Shown: positions 1-8,383, counted from the first letter of the stretch. The stretch: DNA of 8,829 bases from Oribacterium sp. (GCA_017940955.1 JAGAXP010000291.1:1-8829), one strand, 5' to 3'. Notes: generated by a model not told the origin, from the sequence alone. Numbers and translations: made by a program.

Positions 1-135
1 TCAGGCATCCTTGCGGATCATAAAATTGGCATCTTCGCGGTATCAACATACAACACAGATTATATTCTTGTGAAAGAAGAAAACTATGAACGAGCCTTGA
101 CTATTTTAGCTTCTGAAGGATATACAGTAGTATAA
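1..135 (+). CDS. ACT-domain protein, C-terminal 44 residues (partial)
   Basis: The window opens inside this gene. Frame 1 reads from the first base to a TAA at 133-135 and gives 44 residues beginning SGILADHKIGIFAVSTYNTD. The pattern GI-A-HKIGIF-VSTY-TDY-LV (with the alternating LVKEENYERAL helix after it) matches the ACT_7/CASTOR-like domain of small bacterial amino-acid-sensing ACT proteins, where this is the last strand-helix-strand of the second ACT unit. Such proteins are usually about 130 residues with no fused enzyme and are thought to bind amino acids; the ligand here cannot be read. The upstream start lies outside the window. A rho-independent terminator follows 18 bases after the stop, so this gene ends its transcription unit and is not co-transcribed with what follows. 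Confidence 0.8.
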   Translation, partial: SGILADHKIGIFAVSTYNTDYILVKEENYERALTILASEGYTVV

Positions 136-153
136 ATTCAATTTTGCACGAAT

Positions 154-193
154 AACCTCTATCCTAAATGAGATAGAGGTTTGCTTAATTTGA
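154..193 (+). terminator. Rho-independent terminator of the ACT-domain gene
   Basis: A perfect 10-bp stem AACCTCTATC (154-163) and GATAGAGGTT (172-181) encloses an 8-base loop. It is followed by a modest T-rich tail (TGCTTAATTT). It lies directly after the ACT gene stop. The tail is not a clean T run, so termination may be moderate. Confidence 0.75.
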
Positions 194-272
194 AATAAAC
201 CATTTATCTACCACTTATGACATATTTTACTGAAAAAACAAACAAAACTATTACAATATTGTATAGGTGTAT

Positions 273-327
273 ATTACTGTTTTGTAGATTTTATTTAAAA
301 TGAACAAAACCTTACAGAACCAGTAAT
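273..327. repeat. 55-base imperfect inverted repeat
   Basis: ATTACTG at 273-279 pairs with CAGTAAT at 321-327. Further in, TTTTGTAG pairs imperfectly with CTTACAGAA, with wobble and bulges. The centre holds a second small dyad, ATTTTA-TT-TAAAAT (288-301). The whole segment can fold on itself in either strand. It has no T tail and no adjacent gene, so it is not an obvious terminator. It could be a scar of an element end, part of an untranslated RNA, or a protein binding site. Confidence 0.5.
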
Positions 328-400
328 AGCAGGGATTTATGGGGCAAAATTATTTTGGTTAATAATTTTTGGTTTAAAAAAAATTGAAGAAAAAACCAAA

Positions 401-452
401 AAAAATAGCGCTATATTGCCACGTAACTACGGGGCAATATAGCGCTATTTTT
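401..452. terminator. Perfect 20-bp stem-loop, probable bidirectional terminator
   Basis: AAAAATAGCGCTATATTGCC (401-420) is perfectly complementary to 433-452, with a 12-base loop. The stem ends in five As on the left, with more As just upstream, and five Ts on the right, so each strand gives a hairpin followed by a U run. No recognisable gene ends here on either strand. It may terminate a small RNA or be left from a deleted gene. The stem also contains the self-complementary core TAGCGCTA. Confidence 0.55.
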
Positions 453-633
453 AAAGATACTTAACAAACAAATAGTTGCAATTATGGAAGGAAAGCCACC
501 ACTACATGCGGTGTTTGCAGTCTTGATGGGTAAGACTGAAGTATAGATAAATTGGATATAATCTTCAAAATCAATAAATAAAAAATATTTGTTTTTTTCG
601 GGGGGGATCATGGAATAAGAAGCTAAGGAAAGC

Positions 634-663
634 TTGATCGTTAATTTTAGGTTTTCCTATATT
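634..663 (+). promoter_or_regulatory. Likely promoter of the zinc-ribbon gene
   Basis: TTGATC (634-639) and TATATT (658-663) are separated by 18 bases and resemble -35 and -10 boxes of the housekeeping sigma factor. Transcription would start near 670, giving a short leader containing the TTTTGGAGGT ribosome binding site. This is a pattern call only. Confidence 0.4.
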
Positions 664-684
664 TTTTGTATTTTGGAGGTTGTC

Positions 685-843
685 ATGAAAATATTATATT
701 TCAATGTACATAGTGCTGTTTCAGGGTCATGTCCGAAATGTGGTAGAGCTATTACTATACACACCAGTAATGGAAGAGCAAAGTGCGCAGGTTGTGGTGC
801 AATGGTAGTTGTTAAGAATGGTCAGATAGTAGGTTGGCAATAA
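685..843 (+). CDS. Small zinc-ribbon protein, 52 residues
   Basis: The start is the ATG at 685, because GGAGGT (675-680) sits four bases before it. An in-frame TTG farther upstream (634) has no ribosome binding site and overlaps the predicted promoter. The protein is 52 residues. After a short strand (MKILYFNVHSAV) it has CPKC, then about 15 residues, then CAGC, the arrangement of a four-cysteine zinc ribbon, ending in a beta-rich tail (MVVVKNGQIVGW). No signal peptide or membrane segment is seen. Such mini-ribbons can bind nucleic acid or a protein partner, but I do not recognise the family and assign no function. It is monocistronic: own promoter before, strong terminator 42 bases after. 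It is the only intact gene in the accessory stretch. Confidence 0.75.
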   Translation: MKILYFNVHSAVSGSCPKCGRAITIHTSNGRAKCAGCGAMVVVKNGQIVGWQ

Positions 844-885
844 CAAACGGGTTTATTTGGATTACGTTTAGCATAATTAAGAAAT

Positions 886-933
886 AAAAAAATAGAAGGC
901 TTTTGTCATAATGTCAGAGCCTTCTATTTTTTT
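886..933. terminator. Strong terminator after the zinc-ribbon gene
   Basis: AAAAAAATAGAAGGCT (886-901) pairs perfectly with AGCCTTCTATTTTTTT (918-933), a 16-bp stem with a 16-base loop that can pair partly inside. The T7 run on the right serves the plus strand; the A7 on the left makes it usable on the minus strand as well. Confidence 0.85.
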
Positions 934-989
934 GCTTACCCTAGACTTATATCATAGGAGTTGTTGTTTCACATAGGTTAGAAAATACC

Positions 990-1113
990 TGATTTGTGTA
1001 TAAAAAAAGAATTTATTAATTACACATTATTTTTTAATATCTCCTTATAGCAATAAGAGGGCATATATGGTTTGATTTGTGTAAAATAATAAATCAACCT
1101 TATATTACACATT
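990..1113. promoter_or_regulatory. Paired dyads resembling a serine-recombinase res site
   Basis: Two sites have the same build. The first is TGTGTA (995-1000) facing TACACA (1021-1026), 32 bp overall. The second is TGTGTA (1078-1083) facing TACACA (1106-1111), 34 bp overall. The flanks are shared too: TGATTTGTGTA occurs at 990-1000 and 1073-1083, and ATTACACATT at 1019-1028 and 1104-1113. Their centres are 84 bp apart, close to eight helical turns. A weaker dyad CTTAT-AGCA-ATAAG (1044-1057) lies roughly midway. Resolvase/invertase proteins bind inverted half-sites in subsites of about 28-34 bp placed next to their own gene, and a serine recombinase remnant begins at 1129. The role as recombination site and/or operator is inference. 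Confidence 0.5.
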
Positions 1114-1128
1114 GGGAGGTGTTTGGGT

Positions 1129-1364
1129 ATGGCTAAGACATATGGATATGCAAGATGCAGAACGCCAGGGCAAAAGGAAAGAAGATAGGCAGGCCTAAGA
1201 TGGATGCTTCAAATCTTCCGGATAAGTTCTATAAGTATTATCCGTTATATAGGTCCAAGCAGCTTACAGCCACGGCTTTTTCAAGGGTAGTAGGATGCTC
1301 AAGAAAGACCATATATAACTACCTTGCTCATTATGAGAATACTCACGGTGAGGAATCTGATTAA
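1129..1364 (+). pseudogene. Serine recombinase (resolvase/invertase type), catalytic domain deleted
   Basis: GGGAGG (1114-1119) precedes ATG 1129, which reads MAKTYGYAR, the hallmark first strand of resolvase/invertase serine recombinases. In intact members this continues into the V-S-x-x-x-Q motif with the catalytic serine. Here the frame diverges after YAR and stops at 1186-1188. In another frame from about 1155 comes NARAKGKKIGRPKMD followed by a helix-turn-helix (TATAFSRVVGCSRKTIYNYL), stopping at 1364; this is the hinge and C-terminal DNA-binding domain of the same family. About 120-130 residues, including the nucleophile and dimer helix, are missing, and the two ends are joined near 1153-1158 out of frame. 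The protein cannot be a working recombinase. The C-terminal part could be made alone only if ATG 1155 is used, and no ribosome binding site supports that. Confidence 0.85.
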
Positions 1365-1393
1365 TTGACTATGTATGTATATTGTGCTATATC
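1365..1393 (+). promoter_or_regulatory. Promoter-like TTGACT/TATATC
   Basis: TTGACT (1365-1370) and TATATC (1388-1393) are separated by 17 bases, just after the recombinase remnant stop and upstream of the Fic remnant. This is a good match to a housekeeping promoter, but transcription from it would give a leader of about 110 bases. Confidence 0.4.
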
Positions 1394-1422
1394 ATTTAAA
1401 TTTCAGTTTTATCGACTAAGGA

Positions 1423-1451
1423 TAATGAAAAATAGTGAAAAAATAGTGAAA
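1423..1451 (+). repeat. Tandem 11-bp repeat AAATAGTGAAA
   Basis: AAATAGTGAAA occurs twice back to back (1430-1440 and 1441-1451). A related unit TAATGAAAA (1423-1431) lies just before. An 11-base period puts the copies on one face of the helix, suggesting a binding site upstream of the Fic remnant; it could also be simple A-rich drift. Confidence 0.4.
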
Positions 1452-1480
1452 TTTTAATGGAAGTTCCAGAGACGTTCTAC

Positions 1481-1500
1481 TATAATATCACCGAGGTGAT
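1481..1500 (+). promoter_or_regulatory. TATAAT box and palindrome over the ribosome binding site
   Basis: TATAAT (1481-1486) is followed directly by the palindrome ATCACC-GA-GGTGAT (1487-1500), whose right arm contains the GAGGTG ribosome binding site for ATG 1507. As DNA it could be an operator next to a -10 box. As RNA, AUCAC/GUGAU with a CGAG loop would hide the ribosome binding site. No good -35 box is seen at 17 bases. Confidence 0.4.
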
Positions 1501-1506
1501 TGGAAG

Positions 1507-1843
1507 ATGATCAAAGTAGCTTTGACAAACGAGATTTTAAAATACATAACCGAGATTGATAAAAACAGATACAAGGTTTCCTCTGTGAAATTGCCGAGAT
1601 CTGTGGCAAGCAAATTGCGTAAGAATTCAAAGATTTTTGATAAAGAAATATAAAGGAGAGTTTACTCCGATCGAAGTCAGTCGTGAAATCGGTGTGACAA
1701 ACAAAACGGTAATAAACAGATTATCTGTGTTGGTAAAAAATGGTTATGTGGAACCGTTGATGGTAAATCAGCGTATCAGATCTTACAAACTAAGCGATTT
1801 TACGAGGGAGAATGAAAAAACGATAAAGAAGATGATTTCATAA
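1507..1843 (+). pseudogene. Fic-family protein, AMP-transfer core deleted
   Basis: ATG 1507 has the GAGGTG ribosome binding site eight bases upstream. The first frame (to TAA 1651-1653) reads VALTNEILKYITEIDK, then VSSVKLPRSVASKLRKNSK. This is the N-terminal helical part of bacterial Fic proteins, which normally continues into the inhibitory S-x-x-I-E-G motif. The frame then breaks, and another frame from about 1637 to TAA 1841-1843 reads KKYKGEFTPIEVSREIGVTN and on through a winged helix-turn-helix. That is the C-terminal domain found in many Fic proteins. The Fic core with its HPFxxGNGRxxR motif is absent, so roughly 200 or more residues have been lost, with the joint near 1630-1640. The remnant cannot modify targets. 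Only the DNA-binding end survives, and it lacks a convincing start of its own. The assignment rests on recalled family patterns. Confidence 0.7.
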
Positions 1844-1845
1844 CT

Positions 1846-1886
1846 TGATTCAGCAGAATCATTATAATGACCTCAAAAACGGAGGT
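1846..1886 (+). promoter_or_regulatory. Two small dyads before the tyrosine recombinase remnant
   Basis: TGATTC-AGCA-GAATCA (1846-1861) is a perfect 6-bp dyad starting three bases after the Fic remnant stop. It has no T run, so it is not a terminator. TATAAT follows at 1863-1868. Then ACCTC (1870-1874) can pair with GAGGT (1882-1886), covering the GGAGGTG ribosome binding site of ATG 1895. Operator and ribosome-binding-site-hiding roles are inference. Confidence 0.35.
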
Positions 1887-1894
1887 GCATTACA

Positions 1895-2098
1895 ATGAAT
1901 CAGGAAACGGCAAATTATATTATGCAGAGGATGTCGAAGTATCTGGATAATAGCCAGATGATTAAGCTGAAGGATACTTTGGATGAATCACTAAAGACTA
2001 CAATCACAATAAGAGAAACATATGCTGATGAAGAACTTGAGAAACTTCGTGATGATTGCAGGGAACTGAGAAATCTGGCGATTATTGATGTTAATTAA
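1895..2098 (+). pseudogene. Tyrosine recombinase/integrase, doubly truncated remnant
   Basis: GGAGGTG (1881-1887) precedes ATG 1895 at seven bases. The 67-residue frame begins MNQETANYIMQRMSKYLDNS and QMIKLKDTLDESL, typical of the short N-terminal helix of Lachnospiraceae-type integrases. It then passes directly to KTTITIRETYADEELEKLRD and NLAIID, the segment that opens the catalytic domain (compare Y-T/S-D-E-E-L-x-x-L-R-D ... R-D-L-A-x-I-D-L-L-A-S-T-G-x-R). The SAM-like core-binding domain of about 100 residues is missing in frame after DESL. The frame ends VN-stop exactly where the LLASTGxRxxEL segment with the first catalytic arginine should follow. None of the R, H-x-x-R and Y residues is present. 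I see no C-terminal catalytic sequence in 2099-2320. Reading it as an intact small protein is possible but less likely. Confidence 0.7.
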
Positions 2099-2140
2099 TA
2101 GTTAAAGATTTAGAGAGGCTACATCGTAGATGTGGTGGGC

Positions 2141-2181
2141 AAAAAAGTGCCGACCAAGATTTTTATAAAACCAAGGTCGGC
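2141..2181 (-). terminator. Terminator of the GGDEF/EAL gene (minus strand)
   Basis: On the minus strand GCCGACC (2181-2175) pairs with GGTCGGC (2155-2149). A second inner stem GGTTTT/AAAATC closes a three-base loop. The hairpin is followed by AC and six Ts (2146-2141). It lies about 140 bases past the stop of the minus-strand gene. On the plus strand the T tail is poor. Confidence 0.7.
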
Positions 2182-2320
2182 TGAAATTGTTGCTTTTTCA
2201 ATATAGATTTATCCGAGCAAGCGGGTTGGTTCGCCTTTTGGGTCTGACCCTAAATAACTTTGGAAAAACCCACTAAACTTCGGAAATCCTTTTTGATTCA
2301 ATTTTTCTGTACCTTATATA
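2182..2320. other. Short 3' spacer with minor repeats
   Basis: This is the 3' untranslated region of the minus-strand gene. It contains the dyad GGGTC-T-GACCC (2240-2250) and two near-identical 11-mers, AACTTTGGAAA (2256-2266) and AACTTCGGAAA (2276-2286), exactly 20 bases apart. There is no open frame of note. Confidence 0.5.
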
Positions 2321-4984
2321 TTACTCACATTCCTTAAGATACTTCTTATTTTCGTACATGCAATCATCTGCTTTTTTAAATACTTCCGACACTTTGCTTT
2401 CGCCATGAAACCTTGCAACTCCCATAGCGATCACAACACCTCCGTATTCCATATTCTTTTCATTCAATGCAGAAAACTTTGCACTAAGTGCATCCAGATT
2501 GCGATAATCATGATTCGTGGCAATCACGACAAATTCATCGCCACCTATCCTGAACACCGGGCTGTGATGGAAAACCTTACATATCTGACTGCACCCTTCC
2601 CGTATATATCTGTCTCCGGCCTGATGTCCGAATGTATCATTGATCTTCTTAAGTCCATTGAGGTCAAATACGGCCAAAGCAAACTCCGGATCCTCATTAT
2701 TTCTTAATCGTTCATCCAGCTGCTCTTCAGCTTCGATATATGCATGCTTGTTTTTAACCCCGGTAAGAGCATCAATATTTGCAATATTCTTTGCGGCAGT
2801 CAGCTTTCGGGCATATTCCATTTCTTTTTTTACCTGCTCATGCTCGTCTATTATTCCCACAATTATCTGCGGACCATCATCTTCCTCAATCTTTGCGGCT
2901 CTTATACATATGAACCTGAGCTCTCCATTAAACATTAGGCGGATTCTCAGAGAAAAGACACCCTTGCTTTCAATTTCATACAGTATGTTTTCTTTGGTAA
3001 AACTCGATATGAATACGCCCTTATCTTCGACATGAACAACTTTTTTCCATTTTTCTCTTACCTGGTTGTAGAAATCATCACCTTCTTCTGAAAGTCCCAC
3101 ATCATTGAATCTTTTGTCCAATACGACCTGGACAAAGTGATCGGTTTCCGGATCCGCAGAATAAATACATATATAGTTTCCTGAAAGTGCAGTTATCCTG
3201 CTGTAGGTCTTTCTCTCCTGCTCTATACGTTCAAGAGCTTCCTTGTGCTTTAGCTCTAAGTCATTATCAATATAACTGAGGATCACTATAGCCAGAGCAA
3301 CCACACCGGTTTCAGGATTTATGGCTATCCTTCTTATGAAGAGATGTGCTACGCCTTTATCACTTTCTCTTACGTCTACTATGGTCGGCTTTCCATCTCT
3401 GATGCACTGCTCCATAGCATTTAGAAAATCAGATCCGATATTATCTTTGATCTCTGCCTTCGTTATAAGCCTTTTACTTAGCATTTCCGGGTGATGGATA
3501 TTTGTAAAATCCCTGAAGGATTTATTGCCTCTGGCAAGCTTAGCTCCATCATCAGAAACCTCAATTATAAACATTGGCATGGTATTAAAGTAACTGCCAA
3601 GCTTTTCATGCTCTCCGTATGAGGAAAAAGACATGTCGTAAAGATTGACCTTGCCCAGTGCGGAATAGTACTCCGACTCCTTTGGGTTTTCAAAACCAAT
3701 CTGTTTTCCTTCTTTATATCTTTTAAAAATCTGCTCAATAGTCACTACATCGCAGAAATAATACCCCTGCAGTCTTGTACATCCGATTTCGTCAAGAAAT
3801 TCAGCCTGTTCCGATGTCTCAACACCTTCGGCAACAGTCTCACTGCCAAGTCCGCTTGCAAGTCTTACAAGTTCAGTGATGATTATCTTACTTCGCTCAT
3901 TCTCTTCAATCTTACTGATAAAGCTCTCGTCAAGCTTGATAACGTCAAAATGAATTTGCTGCAATATATTTGTTGAAGAATTCGATTTGCCGAAATCATC
4001 CAGCCATACCGAGAATCCATGCTTTCTGAATCGCTCTATCTGTGCCATCATATAATCCTTATCATCAAGGATGACACGCTCTGTTATTTCGATTATTATG
4101 TTGCCATGGTCAACTCCCGAGTTATCAACCCTTTTACTTATTTCCTCAACGATATCGCAGGAATAAAAGTCGGTTCCCGAGAGATTTATGGAGTTCGGAA
4201 CAACATATAAGCCTTCCTCAGACTGTCTCTTTAATTTCTTCAGTACCTGCTCCAGAACAAACAGGTCAAGTTTATACGCAATTTTAGCTTCATCCAATAT
4301 GGAAATGATCTTCCTGGGCTCAAAATGACCTTTTTCAGGATCTATCCACCTTACCAGTGCCTCTTCGTTGCATACCCTGCCGTTGGAGGTTCTGATAATA
4401 GGCTGATAATACACCTTTATCCATCCATCCGTCATAGCTGTTTCCAGGTTCTGAAAGACATAGCTTCTATCCTCAAACTTGTTCAGCATTTTTGCGTCAA
4501 AAAAGCGCACGGTAGATTCAAATATGTTTCCGCAGCTATCACTCGCTATTTTTGATCTGTCTGTAGCTGTGGACGCTTTAACCCGCCCCAGTTTGAGATC
4601 ATATACACCTATTCTGACTGGTAATGTCCTGCCACTGTTTATATTCCTGAATTCCTTAACAAGCGCCCAGAGCCTGTTCCCCAGCTCTTTTGAATAAGTA
4701 TAGACAGTAAAGTGATCGGCAGTAGTACGGCAACAGCTTTCTTTACCAAAGTGTTTCACAAGAAGATTTGCAACTTCTCTGATGAGCTTGTCACCTTCTG
4801 TGTAACCATATCTCTGGTTAAATGCCTTCATTCCGCAGAGATTCATGAAGAGCATGGCAGAGCCTATACCGCAGCCTGCATTATCCTCAAAGAAATCCTC
4901 TGCAAGCTCAAAGAACCGTTTCATATCAGGAAAACCTGTGAGATGATCGTAGCCTATTTTATTGTTATATTGTTCCATGCTCAT
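2321..4984 (-). CDS. Dual c-di-GMP enzyme: degenerate GGDEF - EAL - PAS - PAS - GGDEF
   Basis: This gene encodes 887 residues from ATG 4984; a TTG four codons earlier has no better ribosome binding site. Residues about 10-165 form a GGDEF-like domain that keeps D-x-LTG but has TADHF (88-92) in place of GGDEF, so it should be inactive and perhaps only senses nucleotide. An EAL phosphodiesterase domain (about 180-425) keeps the EAL glutamate (208), Asn 267, Glu 299, Asp-Asp 329-330, Lys 350, the AEGVE glutamate (386) and Gln 406. However, loop 6 reads DDFGKSNSS instead of the usual DDFG-T/S-GYSS. Two PAS-like regions follow (about 461-571 and 596-711) with a charged helix between. Then comes a C-terminal GGDEF domain (731-886) with intact RIGGDEF (814-818) but FHHS where the RxxD inhibitory site would be. 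No membrane segment is seen, so it should be cytosolic. It probably both makes and degrades c-di-GMP, gated by the PAS regions; net direction cannot be read. It is divergent from the membrane cyclase at 5340. Confidence 0.9.
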   Translation of the reverse strand: MSMEQYNNKIGYDHLTGFPDMKRFFELAEDFFEDNAGCGIGSAMLFMNLCGMKAFNQRYGYTEGDKLIREVANLLVKHFGKESCCRTTADHFTVYTYSKELGNRLWALVKEFRNINSGRTLPVRIGVYDLKLGRVKASTATDRSKIASDSCGNIFESTVRFFDAKMLNKFEDRSYVFQNLETAMTDGWIKVYYQPIIRTSNGRVCNEEALVRWIDPEKGHFEPRKIISILDEAKIAYKLDLFVLEQVLKKLKRQSEEGLYVVPNSINLSGTDFYSCDIVEEISKRVDNSGVDHGNIIIEITERVILDDKDYMMAQIERFRKHGFSVWLDDFGKSNSSTNILQQIHFDVIKLDESFISKIEENERSKIIITELVRLASGLGSETVAEGVETSEQAEFLDEIGCTRLQGYYFCDVVTIEQIFKRYKEGKQIGFENPKESEYYSALGKVNLYDMSFSSYGEHEKLGSYFNTMPMFIIEVSDDGAKLARGNKSFRDFTNIHHPEMLSKRLITKAEIKDNIGSDFLNAMEQCIRDGKPTIVDVRESDKGVAHLFIRRIAINPETGVVALAIVILSYIDNDLELKHKEALERIEQERKTYSRITALSGNYICIYSADPETDHFVQVVLDKRFNDVGLSEEGDDFYNQVREKWKKVVHVEDKGVFISSFTKENILYEIESKGVFSLRIRLMFNGELRFICIRAAKIEEDDGPQIIVGIIDEHEQVKKEMEYARKLTAAKNIANIDALTGVKNKHAYIEAEEQLDERLRNNEDPEFALAVFDLNGLKKINDTFGHQAGDRYIREGCSQICKVFHHSPVFRIGGDEFVVIATNHDYRNLDALSAKFSALNEKNMEYGGVVIAMGVARFHGESKVSEVFKKADDCMYENKKYLKECE

Positions 4985-5031
4985 AGTATGTCTCAAACCT
5001 GAAAAACGTATTTTTGCTTCAACTGTATCTG

Positions 5032-5059
5032 ATTATATCTCAAATTTTTTAAATTTAAA
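5032..5059 (-). promoter_or_regulatory. Promoter of the GGDEF/EAL gene
   Basis: On the minus strand TATAAT (5037-5032) is preceded by TTTAAA (5059-5054) at 16 bases. Transcription would start near 5025, giving a leader of about 40 bases. A CAGAT element (5031-5027) directly abuts the -10 box, a position from which a bound protein could repress. Confidence 0.5.
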
Positions 5060-5074
5060 AATCTGTTTGCCCCT

Positions 5075-5160
5075 ACATACAGATGTCAATCTGATTGGCT
5101 CTGTTACATTGCTTTTGGGAGCCATAATATCTGACATACAGATGCAGATTTGATCGGCTC
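5075..5160. repeat. Two copies of a 27-bp imperfect direct repeat
   Basis: Copy one is 5075-5101 and copy two is 5134-5160. Both start ACATACAGATG and end TGAT-T/C-GGCTC, with 22 of 27 positions identical, 59 bp apart start to start. Copy two lies inside a longer dyad ATCTG-ACATA-CAGAT (5129-5143). Between the copies TGGCTC (5096-5101) can pair with GAGCCA (5119-5124). This looks like a paired operator for a regulator shared by the divergent genes. Confidence 0.6.
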
Positions 5161-5287
5161 CTTATTAACTCTGAACCGTATCCGGGGAACCTGTAACATC
5201 AAATATGCGGTTATTGTTCAATAATAATATTTTTTTCGGCATAAAACCCGTTGAATATTATATAGTGCTGAAAAGATAAGGTTTTTT

Positions 5288-5316
5288 TTGAAAATCAGAT
5301 GCGACAAGTGTATAAT
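5288..5316 (+). promoter_or_regulatory. Promoter of the cyclase-glucosidase operon
   Basis: TTGAAA (5288-5293) and TATAAT (5311-5316) are separated by exactly 17 bases, a near-consensus housekeeping promoter. A CAGAT element (5296-5300) lies in the spacer between the boxes. Transcription would start near 5323, leaving a very short leader with the ribosome binding site GGGGAGGAG (5329-5337). Confidence 0.7.
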
Positions 5317-5339
5317 CATACTGTTAGTGGGGAGGAGAT

Positions 5340-8367
<3,028 letters not shown>

Positions 8368-8383
8368 CTGTGAGATAAAAAAG

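Larger units (their letters stand above)
194..633. other. AT-rich intergenic stretch without a convincing gene
   Basis: This 440-base stretch holds no open frame with a ribosome binding site. It contains two inverted repeats listed separately (273-327 and 401-452). A possible small plus-strand frame starts at ATG 484 and stops at 546 (20 residues, MEGKPPLHAVFAVLMGKTEV). The same frame is open upstream from 427, so it may be the tail of a vanished gene; I do not recognise it. At 592-606 there is a T7-C-G7 tract, and the G run sits like a ribosome binding site before ATG-GAA-TAA (610-618), a two-codon frame that looks like debris. A minus-strand frame across 411-611 has no ribosome binding site and runs through the stem-loop, so I do not call it. 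Confidence 0.6.
4985..5339. other. Divergent regulatory spacer between two c-di-GMP genes
   Basis: This 355-base spacer holds no gene. It carries promoters facing both ways and a cluster of the pentamer CAGAT or its complement ATCTG at 5027, 5061, 5080, 5089, 5129, 5139, 5145 and 5296. An AT-rich dyad AATAATATT ... AATATTAT lies around 5223-5261. I looked for a c-di-GMP riboswitch (GEMM-type core) in both leaders and see none. Confidence 0.6.

Noticed and set aside
411..611. Minus-strand 66-residue open frame
   Set aside because: There is no ribosome binding site before its ATG, it reads through the perfect stem-loop, and I see no family pattern in it.
990..1113. CRISPR-like repeats
   Set aside because: There are only two units, they are dyads rather than direct repeats with unique spacers, and no cas genes are present.
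1155..1843. The HTH fragments of the serine recombinase and Fic genes as domesticated small DNA-binding proteins
   Set aside because: Neither fragment has a start codon with a ribosome binding site in its own frame, so pseudogenes are the simpler reading.
2099..2320. Continuation of the tyrosine recombinase after its stop
   Set aside because: All three plus frames were read; none shows the H-x-x-R or terminal Y segments of the family.
4997..5339. Possible c-di-GMP riboswitch in the divergent spacer
   Set aside because: I looked for the conserved GEMM cores on both strands and saw none; the leaders from the predicted promoters are also too short.
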